NCBI GenBank assembly: GCA_032251435.1
Contig: JAVVEH010000031.1
Coordinates: 1 to 49,326, forward strand
DNA from: JAVVEH01 sp032251435
Lineage (GTDB): Bacteria; Verrucomicrobiota; Lentisphaeria; Oligosphaerales; MVZH01
Direction: 5' to 3'
Length of the DNA stretch: 49,326 nt
The notes beneath the pieces were generated by a model. The model was given only the letters and a program-made list of their open reading frames with translations. It was not told the origin of the DNA and made no database searches. Numbering within the stretch: position 1 is the first letter of the stretch; each line of letters begins with the position of its first letter. Both the position numbers and the translations under genes were made by a program. Positions 18,097-26,400 of the stretch are shown here, piece after piece.

Positions 18097-19140
18097 TCAG
18101 CCCAACACGTCAAGGGCGGTGGTTTCGGGCAGACCGCAAACCAAGTTCATACATTGAACCGCTTGTCCCGCCGCGCCTTTGGTGAGGTTGTCAATGGCGC
18201 TGCTGACCACCACATTGCCCGTGTGCGGGTCAAAACGCAGGCCGATTTCAACCATGTTGGACAGGGTCACATGCTTGGTGTCGGCCAATTCGCCCAGGGG
18301 CAAGACGCGGACAAAAGGCTCCCCGCCATAGGCATCCCGCCAAATCTCATGCAGGCGTTCCTCCGACAGTGACGCTTTCGGCCGGAGAATAATCGTGGAG
18401 TGAATGCCCCGGTTCACCGGCGCCAGGTGGGGAATAAAATTCATCGTGACGGTCTGGCCGCCCGCGGCCGCGGTTAATTCCTGCTCGATTTCAGGCAAGT
18501 GGCGGTGCCCCACCACGCCATACGGTCGGATGCTCTCGTTACATTCAGGGAAAATATAAGGCAAGTCAACTTTTCGTCCGGCGCCTGACACGCCGCTCAT
18601 GCTGCATGCCACAAGGCTGTCCGTGTGAAAAAGGCCGGCAGCCAGCAACGGCGCGGCGGGCACGATAATACTCGTGGGATAACAGCCCGCGCAAGCGACG
18701 AGTTGGGCGGTTTTAATCGTCGCTCGGTAGATCTCCGGAAGCCCGTAAACCGCCTGTTTCAACACGTCGGGCGCCGGATGCGCGCAGGCGTAATATTTTT
18801 CATATATCGTGATGTCTCTAAGCCGGAAATCGGCGCTGATGTCGATCACCTTGACACCCTTGCGGAGCAGGGGCTCGGCGTATTCACTGGCCAGCCCATG
18901 GGGCAAGGATAAAAACGCCACGTCAATCTGTTCAGCGATCGCCTCCACATCCGGCTTGGAGAATTGTAAACCGGTTTCCGCGAAGCGGGGAAAAACGGTT
19001 GACACTGGTTGGCCGGCGTATTGCCGGGACGTGATCGCGCTGATGGTCACATGGCGGTGTTTAAGAAGAATCCGGAGCAATTCCTCGCCGGAATATCCTG
19101 ACGCCCCGAAAACCGCGACGGTAATGGTTTGATTTCGCAT
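18097..19140 (-). CDS. argC: N-acetyl-gamma-glutamyl-phosphate reductase
   Basis: ArgC reduces N-acetylglutamyl phosphate to the semialdehyde with NADPH in arginine biosynthesis. The 347-residue product starts with the Rossmann loop VAVFGASGYSGEELLRIL (8-25), has the catalytic cysteine C153 in ACAGCYPTS, and the histidine segment FIPHLAPVNRGIHSTI that lies in the active site. Length is standard. No other arg genes are adjacent; downstream, 11 bp away, is the LipM-like gene. Upstream it is divergent from trxB across 225 bp. That spacer contains a GC-rich hairpin (19219-19224 with 19236-19241, 11-nt loop) in the presumed argC leader. Confidence 0.96.
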   Translation of the reverse strand: MRNQTITVAVFGASGYSGEELLRILLKHRHVTISAITSRQYAGQPVSTVFPRFAETGLQFSKPDVEAIAEQIDVAFLSLPHGLASEYAEPLLRKGVKVIDISADFRLRDITIYEKYYACAHPAPDVLKQAVYGLPEIYRATIKTAQLVACAGCYPTSIIVPAAPLLAAGLFHTDSLVACSMSGVSGAGRKVDLPYIFPECNESIRPYGVVGHRHLPEIEQELTAAAGGQTVTMNFIPHLAPVNRGIHSTIILRPKASLSEERLHEIWRDAYGGEPFVRVLPLGELADTKHVTLSNMVEIGLRFDPHTGNVVVSSAIDNLTKGAAGQAVQCMNLVCGLPETTALDVLG

Positions 19141-19365
19141 CGTGTGGGTCCGTTGGTTACGGTATAAATCGTTGGCGGAACTTGTCCGCGGAAATGAAGT
19201 CTATACCCTAATTGGTGTCGGCGGTTTTTAAAGCGCCGCCGCGCCCGAAGTTTGGTTTGTTGACGAAAAGAGATCCCGCCGTCTGACATTCTCCGGGAGT
19301 GGCGTTACTTTAACGGGGACGCGTGGACTGTCCAAGCGGGAACGTGAAATTAAAAGGATGATAGT

Positions 19366-20298
19366 ATGGAAAAAGTGGTCATTATCGGGTCAGGATGCGC
19401 CGGGCTTACCGCCGCCATTTACACCAGTCGGGCGAATTTGAACCCGTTGGTTCTGGTTGGCGCCGATCAGGGCGGACAGTTGGCGTTGACGACGGATGTG
19501 GAGAATTTCCCGGGCTTCCCAGAGGGGATCATGGGTGCGGAAGTGATGGATTTTTTTGACCAACAAGCCAAGCGTTTCGGCGCCCGTTTGGAGTACAAAA
19601 CGGTTCTGGAGACGGACATTGTCCCCGGTGGGCCGCAGCGGTTGACCTTGGATGACGGCTCATCGTTGGCGTGTGAGGCGTTGATCATCGCCACCGGCGC
19701 CCGTCCCCGGTGGTTGGGGCTGCCGTCGGAAGAGGCCTTGAAAAATAAAGGGGTTTCCGCCTGCGCCACCTGTGACGGCGCCTTGTACAGGGATGTGCCC
19801 GTGGCGGTCGTTGGCGGCGGAGACACGGCCTTGGAAGAGGCGCTTTTTTTAACCCGCTTCGCCAGCCAGGTGACGCTGATCCATCGGCGGGATGAATTGC
19901 GGGGATCCAAAATCATGCAGCAGCGGGTCTTTGACAACAAAAAAATCACCATCCTGTGGGATTCGGTGGTTGATAAAGTTCTTGGTGAGGATGAAGACGG
20001 GGTGACCGGGCTCACGGTGAAAAACACCCAAACCGGAGAGCTGTCCACGTTGACCTGCGCCGCCGTCTTTGTCGCCATTGGTCATATCCCCAATACGGAT
20101 CCCTTTAAAGGCCAATTGGACATGGATGACGCGGGATATATCATCACCCCTGACGGCGGGCGCTCGCTCACGTCCGTTGAAGGCGTTTTTGTGGCGGGTG
20201 ATTGCGCTGACCACGTGTATCGCCAGGCGGTGACCGCCGCCGGCATGGGCTGCCGAGCCGCGATTGATTGTGAACGCTGGCTGGCGGGAAAAGAGTGA
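19366..20298 (+). CDS. trxB: thioredoxin reductase
   Basis: This flavoenzyme uses NADPH to reduce thioredoxin. The 310-residue product has the FAD motif IIGSGCAGLTAA (6-17), the redox-active pair C133-A-T-C136 in SACATCDGA, the NADPH motif VVGGGDTALEEA (148-159), and the C-terminal FAD-binding segment GVFVAGDCADHVYRQAVTAAG. The length is typical of low-molecular-weight thioredoxin reductase. AAGGATG just upstream of the ATG is a good ribosome binding site. The YjbQ-family gene begins 4 bp after its stop, so the two are co-translated. Identification is secure. Confidence 0.97.
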   Translation: MEKVVIIGSGCAGLTAAIYTSRANLNPLVLVGADQGGQLALTTDVENFPGFPEGIMGAEVMDFFDQQAKRFGARLEYKTVLETDIVPGGPQRLTLDDGSSLACEALIIATGARPRWLGLPSEEALKNKGVSACATCDGALYRDVPVAVVGGGDTALEEALFLTRFASQVTLIHRRDELRGSKIMQQRVFDNKKITILWDSVVDKVLGEDEDGVTGLTVKNTQTGELSTLTCAAVFVAIGHIPNTDPFKGQLDMDDAGYIITPDGGRSLTSVEGVFVAGDCADHVYRQAVTAAGMGCRAAIDCERWLAGKE

Positions 20299-20302
20299 AC
20301 CC

Positions 20303-20698
20303 ATGGCGTGCCTTCCGGTGACGACAATCCGCCATGCGCAAATGGTCGATATCACGGGCCAAATCGAGGCGCTGCTGCCGGCCGATTTTTCCGGTGCCGC
20401 CCTGATCTTTTGCCAGCATACCACCGCTGGGTTGACGATTAATGAAAACGCCGATCCGGATGTTGTTCACGACATGCTGGGTGAATTTGACCAGTTGTCC
20501 CCCTGGAACAATCCGGCCTTCAAGCATGGCGAAGGCAACAGCTCCGCCCATGTCAAAGCGACGCTGGCGGGCAGCTCCGTCACGGTTCCCGTGGAGCGGG
20601 GACGGATGCTGCTCGGGACTTGGCAGAGTATTTACTTGTGCGAGTTTGACGGTCCCCGTTCCCGGCGGGTGATCGTGACATTGCTTCCCGGGTGTTGA
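20303..20698 (+). CDS. yjbQ: YjbQ family protein (secondary thiamine-phosphate synthase family)
   Basis: The 131-residue protein matches the UPF0047/YjbQ family through FCQHTTAGLTINENADPDV with its metal-binding histidine, then HGEGNSSAHVKATLAGSS and the closing strand RRVIVTLLPGC. Family members form small trimeric barrels, and weak thiamine-phosphate synthase activity has been reported for E. coli YjbQ. The physiological role remains open. I chose ATG 20303 (GAG upstream), just after the trxB stop, because the ORF extension upstream lies inside trxB. The last 119 bp overlap the 3' end of the convergent rsmI gene. Confidence 0.92.
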   Translation: MACLPVTTIRHAQMVDITGQIEALLPADFSGAALIFCQHTTAGLTINENADPDVVHDMLGEFDQLSPWNNPAFKHGEGNSSAHVKATLAGSSVTVPVERGRMLLGTWQSIYLCEFDGPRSRRVIVTLLPGC

Positions 20699-21368
20699 CG
20701 GCGACGACGCATTCTCCCCGCCATTGTCTGTCCGCGTGTTCCGCGAGCAGCTCGCCAACGGTGCCGCGCAGGCATTCCTCATGCAGTTTGGTCGCTTCCC
20801 GAATGAGAGCGACGGGTGTCTGAGGCCCCATCACCTCGTGAATGCCGGTGAGCAGTTTGGTGATCCGGTGAGGCGCTTCGTAGATGAATACGGTCATCTT
20901 CAGATCCGCGGCCTCCGTCAAAAAGGTCTCCCGTCGGCCTGATTTGACGGGGGGAAAACCAAGAAACGCGAATCGATCCACCGGCAATCCGCAGGCGACC
21001 ACCGCGAAGGTGAGAGCGGAGACTCCGGGAATGACTGTGGGAACGATCCCCCGGTCATAGGCGGCGCGGACAATGAAAAAACCGGGGTCGGCGATCGCCG
21101 GGGTGCCGGCGTCTGACAGCACGACAACCGTTTTGCCATTCTCCACTTGGTCGAGGATGCGATCCGCGGTTCGATGCTCATTGTGCGCGTGGTGGGCGAC
21201 CAGCTTGGTGTGAATGTCGAATTTGGAACAGAGGATCCGCGCTCTCCGCGTGTCTTCCGCGGCGATGATGTCCGCTGTCTTCAGCACATGCAAGGCGCGG
21301 AGGGTGATGTCGTCTAAATTGCCGATTGGCGTGGCGACGAGAATAAGTTGTCCGGCGCTTGGTTCCAT
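20580..21368 (-). CDS. rsmI: 16S rRNA (cytidine(1402)-2'-O)-methyltransferase
   Basis: RsmI methylates the 2'-hydroxyl of C1402 in the ribosomal decoding centre. The 262-residue product shows the SAM-binding tetrapyrrole-methylase fold: LILVATPIGNLDDITLRAL at the start, AEDTRR, SDAGTPAIADPG, and PGVSALTFAVVACGLP with RFAFLGFPP. The ribosome binding site AAGGTGA precedes the ATG. The conserved part ends near residue 230 (GECVVAV); the last 31 or so residues are Arg/Ser-rich and are encoded opposite the C-terminus of the YjbQ gene, as if the original stop had been lost. Methyltransferase identity is secure. Confidence 0.95.
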   Translation of the reverse strand: MEPSAGQLILVATPIGNLDDITLRALHVLKTADIIAAEDTRRARILCSKFDIHTKLVAHHAHNEHRTADRILDQVENGKTVVVLSDAGTPAIADPGFFIVRAAYDRGIVPTVIPGVSALTFAVVACGLPVDRFAFLGFPPVKSGRRETFLTEAADLKMTVFIYEAPHRITKLLTGIHEVMGPQTPVALIREATKLHEECLRGTVGELLAEHADRQWRGECVVAVNTREAMSRSPAGNGDRQTRTSKYSAKSRAASVPAPREP

Positions 21369-21372
21369 AATG

Positions 21373-21507
21373 TCACCTTGATCTCGCCTGTCCCCGTTCC
21401 ACAGCGGGGGGCGGCCAGGCGGTCTCGGTCAGCGTCAACAACACCGGCACGAGCATGCGCATGATCGCATAACTAAAAAGGCCGGCGAAAAACATGACTA
21501 TAACCAT
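21373..21507 (-). CDS. putative small membrane protein
   Basis: This 44-residue ORF starts at ATG 21507 with GGAGAG 7 nt upstream. The product begins MVIVMFFAGLFSYAIMR and continues with MLVPVLLTLTE, so it is mostly one long or two short membrane helices, followed by a short proline and arginine tail. Its stop is 4 bp before the rsmI ATG, and the rsmI ribosome binding site lies within its last codons. I recognise no family. A TTG-started extension to 21573 lacks a ribosome binding site. It may be a real small protein or chance. Confidence 0.4.
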   Translation of the reverse strand: MVIVMFFAGLFSYAIMRMLVPVLLTLTETAWPPPAVERGQARSR

Positions 21508-21758
21508 TGCGAGTCTCTCCAAGTAAACGGGAGTTGCAAAAGGGAAAAATAGCTTGTCCAAAGCGTTTCGCAAACACGTATGGAGCCTGAATACTGAACG
21601 CTTCCAACTTTTTGAGCGCTTGCTTTTTTTGTTTTTTTGAATTATCTTCGGCCCGCTATTGAAAAAACGAGCGCCGTCAGCGTCTTCAATCGGAAAGAGA
21701 GAGCGATCGGGGACTGGAGCTGTGTTGTTTTGATGTCAATAATCATGGAGAAAAAGGT

Positions 21759-22241
21759 ATGTCACGAGTTTTAACGGGAATTAGCTTGATTGTTGTCTTT
21801 GGCGCAAGTGTTTTAGTCGCCGCGGAGCACAAAGAATTAAAGAACTATCCGGAGGCGAAGGAAGGGATGGAACGCCATGTGATCATCTTGCCTCACAAAG
21901 AACGCGGTGAGGAAGGGGCTTTTAAAGTCGAACTCCTCCCTGGTAAGACCATGTTGACCGACGGTGTCAACCAAGCGCGCTTGGGCTGTTCGCTGGAACG
22001 TCAGACTTTGAAAGGGTGGGGATACACATATTTCGACCTTACGGGATCAATGATGGCTGCCAGCACCTTGATCGGCGTCCCCCCGGGAACTGAAAAAGTG
22101 GAACGCTTTGTCGGCGGTCAACCTCTGCTAACCAATTATAACAGCCGGTTGCCGATTGTTATTTACGCCCCGGCTGGCTGTGAAATCCGGTACCGGATTT
22201 GGACCGCCCCGCAAGCGTGGGAATCGTCTGAGAAAAAATGA
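21759..22241 (+). CDS. eco: ecotin-like periplasmic serine protease inhibitor
   Basis: Ecotin is a dimeric periplasmic inhibitor of trypsin-fold proteases. The 160-residue product has a signal peptide (residues 1-22, ending VLVAA), then the family features NYPEAKEGMERHVIILP, FKVELLPGKTM, TLKGWGYTYF, the reactive-site pair M98-M99 (SMMAA), and NSRLPIVIYAPAGCEIRYRIW. In E. coli ecotin the reactive methionine loop is tied by a disulfide. Here both positions appear changed (DG and MMAA instead of DC and MMAC), and the only two cysteines are C77 and C141. GGAGAAAAAGGT is the ribosome binding site. A patatin-like phospholipase gene follows within 30 bp. Family assignment is firm; the inhibitor spectrum is unknown. 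Confidence 0.92.
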   Translation: MSRVLTGISLIVVFGASVLVAAEHKELKNYPEAKEGMERHVIILPHKERGEEGAFKVELLPGKTMLTDGVNQARLGCSLERQTLKGWGYTYFDLTGSMMAASTLIGVPPGTEKVERFVGGQPLLTNYNSRLPIVIYAPAGCEIRYRIWTAPQAWESSEKK

Positions 22242-22270
22242 CATCGGATCCCGATGGACGGAGTGTCAGT

Positions 22271-23128
22271 ATGGTGACAACCAGCCAAGAAGTGGTGTTG
22301 GCGCTGGGCGGGGGCGCCGCCCGTGGCTGGGCCCATGTCGGCGTGGTCCGCTGGTTCCTGGAACGAGGCATTTCGGTTAAAGGTGTCGCGGGCACCAGTA
22401 TCGGGGCCTTGGTCGGCGCGTTTTTAGCCGCTGGAAATGTCGAGGCTCTATGGAGCGGGTTGGCGCCGTCCCGCCGCCGGGATTTGACCCGTTTTTTTGA
22501 TGTTGTCATTGGCGGTGATGGCCTGTTCGCCGGCGGACGGGTTGTTGATTTTCTCCGTGAGAATCTTCCTGTTCATGATATCGCCCAACTGTCGATTCCC
22601 TTCGCCGCGGTGGCGGTTGATTTGAACAGCGGCGAGGAGATTGTTTTCAAAGACGGAAACCTGCTTGACGCGGTCCGCGCCAGTATCTCGCTTCCCGGGG
22701 TTTTCACACCGCTTAGAAAAGACGGCCGGGTGTTGGTCGACGGCGGACTGGCCAATCCCCTTCCCGTTGATGTCGCCCGGACCTTGGCGCCGGGGGTTCC
22801 CGTTTGCGCGGTGGATTTGAATGGCCACGTGCCCGCGTCTTTTTTCCAATTACCCCAAATGGCGGGACAAACCGCCGCCTCCCGCTGGCTGAGTTTCCGC
22901 ATGAATCTCCGCCGGTGGATGCGGCGGCGGCAGCTGAAAACGATGCTCCCTGTCGCTACCGCCAGCCTGGTGGTCATTCAACAGCAGTTGACCGCCGCCC
23001 GCTTGAAGATAAGCCCGCCGGATATCTACCTGAAACCGGATCTGAGCGACATCGAACTGTGGGATTTCCATAAGGCGGAAGCCGCTATGCGCATTGGCTA
23101 TGAGGCGGCTCGCCAGATTACGTCATGA
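22271..23128 (+). CDS. patatin-like phospholipase family protein (RssA/YchK type)
   Basis: Patatin-like proteins are Ser-Asp dyad lipid acyl hydrolases. Counted from an upstream in-frame ATG at 22238, the product has the oxyanion loop LALGGGAARGWAHVG (21-35), the nucleophile S54 in GTSIG, and the aspartate D168 in VDGGLANPLP. I start the gene at ATG 22271, giving 285 residues, because GGAG lies 7 nt upstream; ATG 22238 overlaps the ecotin stop (ATGA) but has only a weak site. No signal peptide or membrane helix is visible, so it is probably cytoplasmic. The C-terminal part (SPPDIYLKPDLSDIELWDFHKAEAAM) is typical of bacterial RssA-like members. The substrate is unknown. Confidence 0.9.
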   Translation: MVTTSQEVVLALGGGAARGWAHVGVVRWFLERGISVKGVAGTSIGALVGAFLAAGNVEALWSGLAPSRRRDLTRFFDVVIGGDGLFAGGRVVDFLRENLPVHDIAQLSIPFAAVAVDLNSGEEIVFKDGNLLDAVRASISLPGVFTPLRKDGRVLVDGGLANPLPVDVARTLAPGVPVCAVDLNGHVPASFFQLPQMAGQTAASRWLSFRMNLRRWMRRRQLKTMLPVATASLVVIQQQLTAARLKISPPDIYLKPDLSDIELWDFHKAEAAMRIGYEAARQITS

Positions 23129-23194
23129 ATTTCCGGATGAGGTTCTTGTGGCGTTGAATCAGGCGGGGGGGGAAGTGAAGACGGCGAAAAAAGA

Positions 23195-23268
23195 GGGAGG
23201 TGGCCACGCGCGTTTATGGGAAGGAGAGAGAAGGAGGGAGAAAGGAGAAAACACGCGGACCACCTCCC
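23195..23268 (+). ncRNA. candidate structured RNA: long hairpin with purine-only loop
   Basis: Bases 23195-23215 pair with 23248-23268. The first nine pairs (GGGAGGTGG with CCACCTCCC) are perfect, and about nine more follow past a small bulge. The 32-nt loop (23216-23247) is nearly all purine and contains four or more AAGGAG/GGAG/GGGAG motifs. An intrinsic-terminator-like hairpin follows 12 bp later. The element lies in the 327-bp gap after the patatin gene. On the plus strand the GGA-rich loop resembles a binding site for CsrA-type proteins; on the minus strand it would be a CU-rich, anti-Shine-Dalgarno-like loop. Expression and function are inference. Confidence 0.45.
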
Positions 23269-23279
23269 GCAGTTAAAAT

Positions 23280-23303
23280 AACCCGCGCGGCGGGTTTGTC
23301 TAT
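23280..23303 (+). terminator. intrinsic terminator after the patatin gene / candidate RNA
   Basis: AACCCGC (23280-23286) pairs with GCGGGTT (23290-23296) around a 3-nt loop, followed by TTGTCTAT. The T-tract is imperfect. It would end the ecotin-patatin transcript or the candidate RNA just upstream. The remaining 150 bp to the debranching enzyme hold no gene I can support. Confidence 0.5.
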
Positions 23304-23455
23304 CGTTAAACGCGTGTTTTCAAAAAGTTTTTTCCCGCCTGCCCGGGCTATGTGACGGGACGGCGGTTTTTTTGGGGATGAATTGCGGATACCGGTGAAC
23401 AAAATCGTATTGCGCGGTCATATTACGGCAAGTCAGTCATTATATAAAGGCGATT

Positions 23456-26400
23456 ATGTTGATTCAAAGTCCAGCTCCCGGTTCATCCATCATGTGTCGC
23501 AGTGGCGATTGTCTCACGATCCGATTGACGGGCAAGCCCGCGGCTGAAGGGACCGCCTGGCTGCGGACGAATCTAGGGCGGGGTGATGTCAGAATCCGCG
23601 AGGTTCTGGCGCACGCTGAGAAGGGCAAGGCGATACTTGACCGGGACTGGCACGATGTGCCCATGACTCCCGTGGAAAAGGATGCCTGGACAGTCACGCT
23701 TCCCCTGACCCAGATCGGATGCTTCCAGGCGAAAGCGTTTTTTGACTCCACACGGGAAAAACGGGTCTTCTGGCCGGCGGGAGACAACCTGGTGGTGAAA
23801 GTGGAACCGGCGGAGACGCTGCGCGGGAATTCGATATACACCGTTTTTCCACGGCAGTTCGGGCCGGATAAAGGCGCGGAAAAATCCTCCCGGCTTGACC
23901 GCGCCGCCGTGGAAAAGCTGGACAAGCGGGGTTACACGGTCATTCCTCCCTCCGGCACCTTCCGTGATATCATCAATGAACTTGATTTTATCATGGGAAC
24001 CCTGGGGGCGCGGATCATTCAACTGCTGCCTGTTCATCCAGTGCCGGTCAGTTACGGCCGGATGGGACGGTATGGCAGCCCTTTCGCCGCCACGGATTTT
24101 TTCACGGTGGATCCGGCGCTGGCGGTTTTTGACAAGGCGGCGACACCCCTGGATCAATTCCGGGAACTGACCGACGCCGTCCACGCCCGGCGGGGACGGG
24201 TGTTCATTGACCTGCCGGCGAATCACACCGGCTGGGCGTCACATCTCCAAACGCATCACCCGGAATGGTTCACCCGTGAAGAGAATGGCGATTTTCATAG
24301 TCCGGGGGCCTGGGGGGTCGTCTGGGCGGATTTGTGTGAGCTGGACTATCGCCAGCGGGGATTGTGGAAGGAGATGGCGGATGTCTTTTTGTTTTGGTGC
24401 CGCCAAGGGGTGGACGGATTCCGATGCGATGCCGGATACATGGTTCCGGAACATGTCTGGCGCTATGTCGCGGCCAAGGTCCGGGCTGAATTCCCAAACT
24501 GCGTCTTCATGCTGGAAGGGCTGGGAGGCCCCATCAAGGTCATGAAGTCACTCTTGACTGACGGGTCGTTGAACTGGGCTTACTCCGAATTGTTTCAAAC
24601 GGAAACCAAGCCAGCTTTTGAACATTATCTTCCAGGATGTAATGACATCGCCCGCCACATCGGCACACTCGCGCACTTCGCCGAAACCCACGATAACAAC
24701 CGCCTGGCGGCGACATCACCGGCTTACGCGAAGATGCGGACGGCGCTCTGCGCCCTGTTCTCCCATGGGGGAACTTTTGGGTTCACCAACGGGGTCGAGT
24801 GGCTGGCGACGGAGAAAATCGATGTGCATGGGGCCGCCGCTTTGAATTGGGGCAGTCCGGAGAACCAAGTGGACCATATCCGCCGGTTGTTGACAATCCT
24901 TGAGCATCATCCGGCCTTTCACATGGGGGTTCCGCAAACCCTTATCCACAGTGGTGACACCCCGGCCTTAGCTCTCAAACGCGGAACGTCCGGAACATCG
25001 GATGCCGTGCTGGTGCTGGTCAATTTAGATGTTAATACCGAAAGAGAGATCCGCTGGAGTCCTGACGACTTCGCTGTCGATGGCGGTTTGCATGATTTGA
25101 TCAGCGCGGAAGTGGAAACCGTGAAGCGGACACGGAACGGCTATTTTTCAGTGATGTTGCCGCCCGGGCGCGTGGCGTGCCTCAGTCCGGATCCCGTCTA
25201 TGTGGAGACAATCGCCCGTGAGAACCGTGTGCCGGTCATGCTCCGGGAACGGTCTCTTGAGCAGCGTCAACGGGAGATAGTGTTGAAAGTCTGGGGACAT
25301 GTTCATGGTTTTGGAGATGTCGGCTCGTTTGATGTGACGGCGGCCGCCCGCCTGCTCGCGGAAAGCGGCCCCGAAGCGCTGTGCCAGTCTCTGGGCGCGG
25401 CCGACGGAGAGCCCGCTCCCCGCCTTCCGCTTTTCAGCCGCTGGGAGTATCCCGCGGACATCCATCGAACCGTGCCGGTTCCGCCCGGAAAGATGGTGCT
25501 GGTTGTGGCGCCACACCATTTTTCGGTGAAAATCAGACGGGAAGATCGTGTGGCGCGCTATGAGCACAGTCTCCCCGCTCCTGACGGGACGCACTTCGCT
25601 CTCTTGGACGCTGTTGGTGGCGGCGGGAAAAATCAACGCCTGGGTATTGATATCGCTCTTTATGGTGACGGGACAACCAGGCGCCAGTCCGGCTCAATCT
25701 TAGTCTTGCGTGACGGCGGCGGTATCGAACCGGTCTCAACCTTCGCGCCGGACAGGTTTAACGTCCCGGAACTCTATGCGTTGCAAGCCAATGAACTGGG
25801 CGGATACGCTCAGACCCGGGCCGCTTGGAGCCACCTGGAAAGCCAGTACGACGCCTTTCTGGCGGTCAATGATCATCCGGACTTTCCCGTTGACCGGCGG
25901 GTCATGCTCCGGCGCTTCCGCGTCTGGTCCGTCCACCGGGATTACTCGCAAGAATTGGGACCGAAGTGTCAGACACAGTTCCGCGTGGCGGCGGACGGGT
26001 GCCCGGTGTGGTCGTTCGATGTTCCGGTCGGACAGGGGGTGACCGTGGGAATTGACATTGCCGCCCGCTTGTCGAAACGGGGGAATCACGCGCGGGTGAC
26101 TCTGTCGAGAATACCGGCCGCGCGGCGGGCCCACTGCCTTCAGGACACGGAGCCCGTCCGCTTGATTATCCGCCCTGATGTGGAAGACCGGAGCGCCCAT
26201 GAGGTCACCCGGGCGATGGCTGGTCCGGAACACGCCTTCCCCGCCGCCGTGAAACCCATGGCCAATGGGTTTTCGTTCAATCCCGGAGGCGAACGGAACC
26301 TGATTCTGCGGGCGGACGGCGCCGCCTTCACCACTGAGCCCGAGTGGCTGTATATGGTCAGTCAGCCATTTGAAGAGCACCGGGGCCTCTCACCGCATAC

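Noticed and set aside
23094..23276. 60-codon open frame after the patatin gene
   Set aside because: It overlaps the patatin 3' end and runs through the purine hairpin; composition is low-complexity and there is no ribosome binding site.
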